A stretch of 9,168 nucleotides of DNA from CAYIFA01 sp964362625 (lineage in GTDB: Bacteria; Patescibacteriota; Minisyncoccia; 1-14-0-10-42-19). Within the stretch, counting starts at the first letter, position 1; each line of letters starts with the position of its first letter. The position numbers and the translations under genes were made by a program. The notes under the pieces are model-generated. The model saw only the letters and a list, made by a program, of their open reading frames with translations. It ran no database searches and was not told the DNA's origin. Shown here one piece after another: positions 5,048 through 9,168 of the stretch. The stretch covers positions 1 to 9,168 of the forward strand of contig CAYIFA010000034.1 in assembly GCA_964362625.1 (NCBI GenBank). Reading direction: 5' to 3'.

Positions 5048-6630
5048 AAGCATCTCGGGCATTTTTTGCTCTAGGACTGGTATTGCTGGTTTCGGCTTGC
5101 GCTCGCCCGACATTCGTGGTCGCGCGCGACGAAGGCAGCGATCCGAAAGGTGAATTTAAGTATACTCGTAAACAAGCCGCGATTGCCGCGGAGCGGGCGG
5201 TGCTGACTCTTGCCGCTGTTTATGACAAAGAAAAAGGAACTTGGGCTCTTAAGCCCGGCATTGTGAAAGTTGAGGAGATGAAAAAACTGCTCGCGGATAG
5301 GGCTAAATCACTTGATTTAATGCAAAGGTATGATAATGAATGGTTTGTTGATTTTATTGACTGGGTCAAGGGTATGCGCCCGGCATTGGAACGCGAAGAG
5401 CAGGCAACATTGTGGCTACTCCAGAGAATTCAGTTTGTCCAAACTTTTAATGAGTTTACGGAGCTGGTTGGCGAATTGCCCAAGGAAGTAATTGATAAGG
5501 ACGCCGAGTATTTCTTCGAGCACGGCTCCAAGAATTATTCCGTGCGCATGATTTATCCGGCGCGGGATGTTACCAAGATTCCATTTACCGCCCGCTACAT
5601 TGAGGAAGCAAAAAAGCAGGGCAAGCTGAAGCAAGTAGACAGTTTTACGGTTACTGATTCGCGGCAATATGGCGAAAAAGTCAAAGATTTACAGGATCCC
5701 AACAAGTTCACTTGGGATAAACGTCAGCGCGGTTGGGTAATTCTTTCATACAAAATCATCACTAATAGCGATGCTCCGGGCGACAACGTCGTTCATTATA
5801 TTGAAGGTTATCGTATGGACGCGTCGAGCTTGGTTAGAGAAGACCTTCCGGCTCTGCGCGGATTCCTCGCGACTGGCGGGAATAATGTTTCGGTTTTTGT
5901 CCTTGATTATGACCGAAAGGATGAAAATGGATACGCTAGTCCGGATGCGGTAAAGAAGATCTTTCAGGATATCGTAACCGGACGCGATCTCTATGATAAT
6001 GAAAGCTTGCGTAAAGACCTGTTGGTGGCGTTATACGAGCGGCCGGAAAACGACAAGACTTTACCTGAACGGCGTAGGCCACCGGACAAACCGGTTTACG
6101 TCGAAATCGTTCCGATAGGCAAGAAGATTAATGTTGAGATTTGGGAAAAGAAAGATGCTGGCTGGAAAGTTCCGTTTGATCATTTGTCTCTGACGGCCAA
6201 TCTTGATGTTGCCTACACCGCGCCAAAGGGCAAGGAAGATTTGGCGCTACTTGAAAAAAATAAAGACCTGAAGAAGATCAGAAGTTTCGTGAGACGGTTT
6301 AAGCGCGCCTCCGATACGGTTGTAGTGGAATACTGGCAGCCGAAAGAAGAATATTCGAAATTTAATATTACTTACGTTGCGGCCGGATTCGGCGTAAACG
6401 GCATCTATACAGTTCAGCGTAAAGGTATGACACGCGAGGAGGCGGAAATAGAGTTTTTCGCGAGCCATGTCAAAGTTATTGATTATTTTTATGGAGGAAC
6501 GTGGTTTAGAATTGTTGATGAGGCCGGCGATGGCGTTTTTGAAAAAAGGCGTCAGATCGCTGATCCGACCAAGTCGGTAGACAATAGTTCTGCTGCCGCA
6601 AGTAGTTATCACGATATGAGCGGAAATTAA
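5044..6630 (+). CDS. Putative lipoprotein of unknown function
   Basis: This 528-residue protein begins with a lipoprotein signal: K2 and R5, a hydrophobic core (residues 6-16) and the lipobox VSAC with the lipidated cysteine at C19. It would be anchored to the outer face of the membrane. ATG 5044 is preferred over the in-frame GTG at 5038, because GGGAGG (5031-5036) sits 7 nt upstream of the ATG and overlaps the GTG region. The start overlaps the protease stop as ATGA, so the two are translationally coupled. The mature part is hydrophilic and mixed helix/strand. Near the end, YGGTWFRIVDEAGDGVFEKR resembles a loose EF-hand-like turn (D, D, G spaced as in a calcium loop), but the third-position acid and the final glutamate are missing. 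I know no matching family. Co-expression suggests it is a partner, inhibitor or anchor of the metalloprotease (inference). Confidence 0.85.
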   Translation: MKASRAFFALGLVLLVSACARPTFVVARDEGSDPKGEFKYTRKQAAIAAERAVLTLAAVYDKEKGTWALKPGIVKVEEMKKLLADRAKSLDLMQRYDNEWFVDFIDWVKGMRPALEREEQATLWLLQRIQFVQTFNEFTELVGELPKEVIDKDAEYFFEHGSKNYSVRMIYPARDVTKIPFTARYIEEAKKQGKLKQVDSFTVTDSRQYGEKVKDLQDPNKFTWDKRQRGWVILSYKIITNSDAPGDNVVHYIEGYRMDASSLVREDLPALRGFLATGGNNVSVFVLDYDRKDENGYASPDAVKKIFQDIVTGRDLYDNESLRKDLLVALYERPENDKTLPERRRPPDKPVYVEIVPIGKKINVEIWEKKDAGWKVPFDHLSLTANLDVAYTAPKGKEDLALLEKNKDLKKIRSFVRRFKRASDTVVVEYWQPKEEYSKFNITYVAAGFGVNGIYTVQRKGMTREEAEIEFFASHVKVIDYFYGGTWFRIVDEAGDGVFEKRRQIADPTKSVDNSSAAASSYHDMSGN

Positions 6631-6641
6631 GATTGTGTTAT

Positions 6642-6671
6642 AGCTCCGGTTAATGCCGGAGCTTTTTCTTT
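6642..6671 (+). terminator. Intrinsic terminator of the protease-lipoprotein operon
   Basis: AGCTCCGG (6642-6649) and CCGGAGCT (6656-6663) form a perfect 8-bp stem with the loop TTAATG, followed by TTTTCTTT. It lies 11 bp after the lipoprotein stop. The loop core CCGGTTAATGCC is almost the same as in the terminator at 592-613. Confidence 0.92.
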
Positions 6672-6685
6672 ATTCTAAAAAGTTT

Positions 6686-6691
6686 TATAAT
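6686..6691 (+). promoter_or_regulatory. -10 box of the ftsK promoter
   Basis: A perfect TATAAT (6686-6691) lies just before ftsK. The expected -35 position falls in the T-tract of the preceding terminator and matches poorly. Transcription would begin near 6698, after the ATG at 6694 but about 5 nt before the ATG at 6703, which favours the second ATG. Confidence 0.5.
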
Positions 6692-6702
6692 AAATGATAA
6701 GT

Positions 6703-8952
6703 ATGGCTAGGAAAAGACGAAATATAGACGAAGAGAACGACGGTTTGTTTAGCGGCGTTCATCACGAGGCCAAGCAGTCAATTGTGGCGGTGTTGGCCTT
6801 TGCTTTGTCGCTACTCTTGGCTTTGGCGATTATCGGCCAGGCCGGCGTGGTTGGCGGCTACCTTGATCGTCTGATGGAGATGGCTTTTGGCCGGATGAGC
6901 ATGCTTGCTCCAGCGGTTTTCTTTATTTTCGGCTTGGCTTTGGTCTTGCACTTTCGTCCGTCGTTTTTTGCGCCTACTTTTCTGGGAGCTTTGCTTTTAT
7001 TAGTCGCGGCGCTGGCCGGTTCGGATATTGTTTTTGGCAATCGGACTGCTGGGCTTGCTGGTTTTCTGGTGGCGCGGCCGCTTTTGGTTTTATTTGATTA
7101 TTGGGCTTCTCTAATCATATTGCTCACTCTTGCAGTCGTTTCCACGATGCTGATGTTAAATATATCGCTTCGTTTTGGCCGGAGCGCGGGAGAAGAAGAT
7201 GACGCTGGCATAGAAGAAAAAGCGTTCCGGCCAGCGGGGTTTTTTAGTTCATTGTTCGGTGTTTTGGCGTTTTGGCGTAAATCAGAGAAGATATATTCTG
7301 ATAACGGTGAATACCAGAAAAATGCCGAGGATAGTGAAGAAAATAAGGAAGCCGAGGAGGAAGAAGATGAGGGCAGTGAAGCAGTGCGTGAAGAATCAAC
7401 GGGTGAAGAAGATGTTTTTCTGCCGGTTAAAAAGATGTCACGCCGGTCAAAGGCCCGGAGTGTTTATAATTTCCCGCCAACCGATCTACTGGAAGAAGAC
7501 CACGGCAAGCCGTCTTCCGGCGACATCAAGGCCAATGCCAATATAATAGAAAGAACTCTTGGTAATTTTGGTATTGACGTAGAGATGGCCGAAGTAAATA
7601 TCGGACCGTCGGTGACCCAATATACTTTGCGTCCGGCCGAAGGAGTTAAACTGGCGCGCATCACCGCGCTTAAAAATGATCTGGCCCTGGCTCTTGCCGC
7701 GCATCCTATTAGAATTGAAGCGCCAATTCCCGGCAGGTCTCTGATTGGTATTGAAATACCGAATAAAGCTATTGCATTGGTTGGGTTGAAGACCTTAATT
7801 GAATCCGAAGAATATGTCCGTTCGCGCTATCCCCTGACTTTAGCTTTGGGCCGTGACGTTTCCGGCAAACCAGTCTATGCCGGACTCAATAAGATGCCGC
7901 ATTTGCTGGTGGCTGGCGCTACTGGTTCCGGAAAATCAGTCGCGATTCATGCGATGATGATGAGCTTAATTTATAAAAATTCTCCGGACGATTTGAAATT
8001 CATTATGGTAGATCCTAAAAGAGTGGAGCTCACCGCTTATTCCGGCATTCCGCATTTACTCTCACCGGTGATTACTGATGCTAAAAAAACCATTCTCGCG
8101 CTCAAATGGTGCGTGGGCGAAATGGATCGCAGATACGATTTACTCCAGAAGGCCGGCGCTCGGGATGTTCATTCTTATCAAGTGACCGACGAAGCCAAAG
8201 AAACATCAATGCCTTATATAGTAATTGTAATTGACGAACTGGCCGACATTATGGCAACTTACCCGAGGGAACTGGAGGCCTCTATTGTGCGGCTTGCCCA
8301 AATGTCCCGCGCTGTCGGCATCCACTTGATCGTATCCACCCAGCGTCCATCAGTGGAAGTAATAACCGGTTTGATCAAGGCCAATATTACTAGCCGCATG
8401 GCTTTTCAGGTCGCCTCGCAGGTTGATTCGCGCACAATCCTCGATATGTCCGGAGCCGAGGCGCTGTTGGGCAACGGCGACATGCTATTTTTGGCCGGGG
8501 ATTCTGGAAAGCCGCGGCGTATTCAGGGCGCTTTTGTGCGCGAAGAAGAAGTTCGTAAAGTTGCCGGGTTTTTGGAAAATGCATACATTGACTATGTTTC
8601 ACAGGAGTCATCGGCCTTTCAGGAAACCGGCGTTGATAATGGTGCTAAGAAAACTATTTTTGATGAAGTGGCAAAACAGGAAGAAACCGAGGATAATGAC
8701 GAATTGTATCCTGATGCCGAACGGCTTGTTTTGGAAGCGGGTAAGGCCTCGACTTCTTATCTTCAGCGCCGTTTGCGCGTAGGTTACGCCCGCGCTGCTC
8801 GTCTGATCGACATGCTCGAAGATCGGGGAGTGGTCGGCCCTGGCGAGGGGGCGAAAGCGCGGGAGGTTTACGGCAGTAAAATTGGCACAGAAAAAGAGAA
8901 GAGCGAAGGAGATAGCGATTCCGGTGACTTCTTTAAAACAATGCAGTCGTAG
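6703..8952 (+). CDS. ftsK: DNA translocase FtsK/SpoIIIE
   Basis: This 749-residue protein is a hexameric ATP-driven DNA pump that clears and orients chromosomes at the division septum. From MARKRR the order is: four hydrophobic segments (about residues 26-46, 66-83, 91-105 and 123-153) that anchor it at the septum; an acidic linker rich in E and D (about 195-240); the alpha domain; and the beta ATPase domain with Walker A GATGSGKS (405-412, K411) and Walker B IVIVIDE (D511, E512). At the end is the gamma winged helix (from about 667; SYLQRRLRVGYARAARLIDMLE), which in FtsK reads the polar guide sequences. Length is typical of short-linker FtsK/SpoIIIE proteins. ATG 6703 is preferred over 6694 because the TATAAT ends at 6691, which leaves the upstream ATG outside the likely transcript; either has no ribosome site. 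It stands apart from the preceding operon behind a terminator. Confidence 0.97.
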   Translation: MARKRRNIDEENDGLFSGVHHEAKQSIVAVLAFALSLLLALAIIGQAGVVGGYLDRLMEMAFGRMSMLAPAVFFIFGLALVLHFRPSFFAPTFLGALLLLVAALAGSDIVFGNRTAGLAGFLVARPLLVLFDYWASLIILLTLAVVSTMLMLNISLRFGRSAGEEDDAGIEEKAFRPAGFFSSLFGVLAFWRKSEKIYSDNGEYQKNAEDSEENKEAEEEEDEGSEAVREESTGEEDVFLPVKKMSRRSKARSVYNFPPTDLLEEDHGKPSSGDIKANANIIERTLGNFGIDVEMAEVNIGPSVTQYTLRPAEGVKLARITALKNDLALALAAHPIRIEAPIPGRSLIGIEIPNKAIALVGLKTLIESEEYVRSRYPLTLALGRDVSGKPVYAGLNKMPHLLVAGATGSGKSVAIHAMMMSLIYKNSPDDLKFIMVDPKRVELTAYSGIPHLLSPVITDAKKTILALKWCVGEMDRRYDLLQKAGARDVHSYQVTDEAKETSMPYIVIVIDELADIMATYPRELEASIVRLAQMSRAVGIHLIVSTQRPSVEVITGLIKANITSRMAFQVASQVDSRTILDMSGAEALLGNGDMLFLAGDSGKPRRIQGAFVREEEVRKVAGFLENAYIDYVSQESSAFQETGVDNGAKKTIFDEVAKQEETEDNDELYPDAERLVLEAGKASTSYLQRRLRVGYARAARLIDMLEDRGVVGPGEGAKAREVYGSKIGTEKEKSEGDSDSGDFFKTMQS

Positions 8953-9003
8953 ATAGGGGGAGCAATATCGGGTTTGTGTCTAATTAAAATAATCCAGATT
9001 GCG

Positions 9004-9032
9004 TTGACATTTGAGCCAAGGCGCACTAAACT
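9004..9032 (+). promoter_or_regulatory. Promoter of the antitoxin-like gene
   Basis: TTGACA (9004-9009), a 17-bp spacer and TAAACT (9027-9032, 4 of 6) precede the ATG at 9041 by only 8 nt, so the transcript would start about two bases before it. No Shine-Dalgarno sequence is present. I see no hairpin terminator between ftsK (ends 8952) and this promoter. Confidence 0.65.
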
Positions 9033-9040
9033 AAACTTAA

Positions 9041-9168
9041 ATGCAAACAATTACAATTCCAAAAAACATCGCAAAAAATGACGATTTGGTCGTTGTTCGC
9101 CGCAGAGAATATGAAAAACTTTTTAAGTTCTGGATGTCCGCCGAACAACTTACCGCGCGTCAAAAGCT
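9041..9168 (+). CDS. Antitoxin-like small protein, N-terminal part
   Basis: The frame starts at ATG 9041 and runs off the right edge after 42 codons. The start MQTITIPKNIAKNDDLVVVRR, continuing with EYEKL, follows the pattern (short strand, IPK, DLVV, R.EYE.L) that I associate with small Phd/YefM-type or related antitoxins common in Patescibacteria. Such proteins neutralise a partner toxin and repress their own promoter through the N-terminal DNA-binding part. The toxin gene, if present, would lie beyond the window. The AT-rich start region, own promoter and near-leaderless layout fit a real gene. The antitoxin assignment rests on a short stretch and memory; a DNA-binding regulator without a toxin is the alternative. 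Confidence 0.65.
   Translation, partial: MQTITIPKNIAKNDDLVVVRRREYEKLFKFWMSAEQLTARQK

Noticed and set aside
6247..6612. 121-codon open frame on the minus strand
   Set aside because: Lies wholly within the lipoprotein gene, has no promoter or ribosome site, and its protein looks like antisense translation. Other overlapping frames were dropped for the same reason.

Overview
The window most likely comes from a small-genome bacterium of the Candidate Phyla Radiation (Patescibacteria, Parcubacteria-like). This is inference from protein flavour: a compact four-helix FtsK, a short antitoxin-type protein beginning MQTITIPK, a stand-alone Cas4-like nuclease, and several genes whose promoters sit directly on the start codon. 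TGA is used as a stop (for example after the genes ending at 2279 and 5047), so the genetic code appears standard. Neighbouring genes have intermediate base composition, whereas one small gene (1836-2279) is clearly GC-richer.

Layout. 1-584 (+) is the C-terminal half of an MFS transporter resembling the BT1 folate/biopterin group, cut by the window edge. It faces an SbmA/BacA-like peptide transporter (622-1635, -) across a shared bidirectional terminator (592-613). A divergent promoter region (about 1653-1765) then serves sbmA leftward and, through a perfect consensus promoter (TTGACA, 17 bp, TATAAT), an unrecognised high-GC gene of 147 codons (1836-2279, +). That gene has a possible 7-codon leader peptide, a leader hairpin and its own terminator. 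Next comes a Cas4-like PD-(D/E)XK nuclease (2327-3022, -) with four cysteines.

The 261 bp between 3023 and 3283 are dense in signals: back-to-back promoters with adjacent -35 boxes, a perfect DnaA-box match, a predicted structured RNA of about 93 nt ending in six T (3119-3217), and a second promoter whose spacer is filled by a 15-bp palindrome. These precede a two-gene, translationally coupled operon: an exported HExxH metalloprotease-like protein (3284-5047) and a lipoprotein of unknown function (5044-6630), closed by a strong terminator. After it lie ftsK (6703-8952), the DNA translocase of division, and the start of an antitoxin-like gene (9041 to the edge).

How the parts relate. The two convergent transporters may both serve uptake by a nutrient-dependent cell, but no common substrate can be read from sequence. 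The metalloprotease and lipoprotein are probably made together and act at the cell surface. The most novel-looking parts are the structured leader of that operon, the operon itself, and the compositionally foreign high-GC gene with its own control elements.
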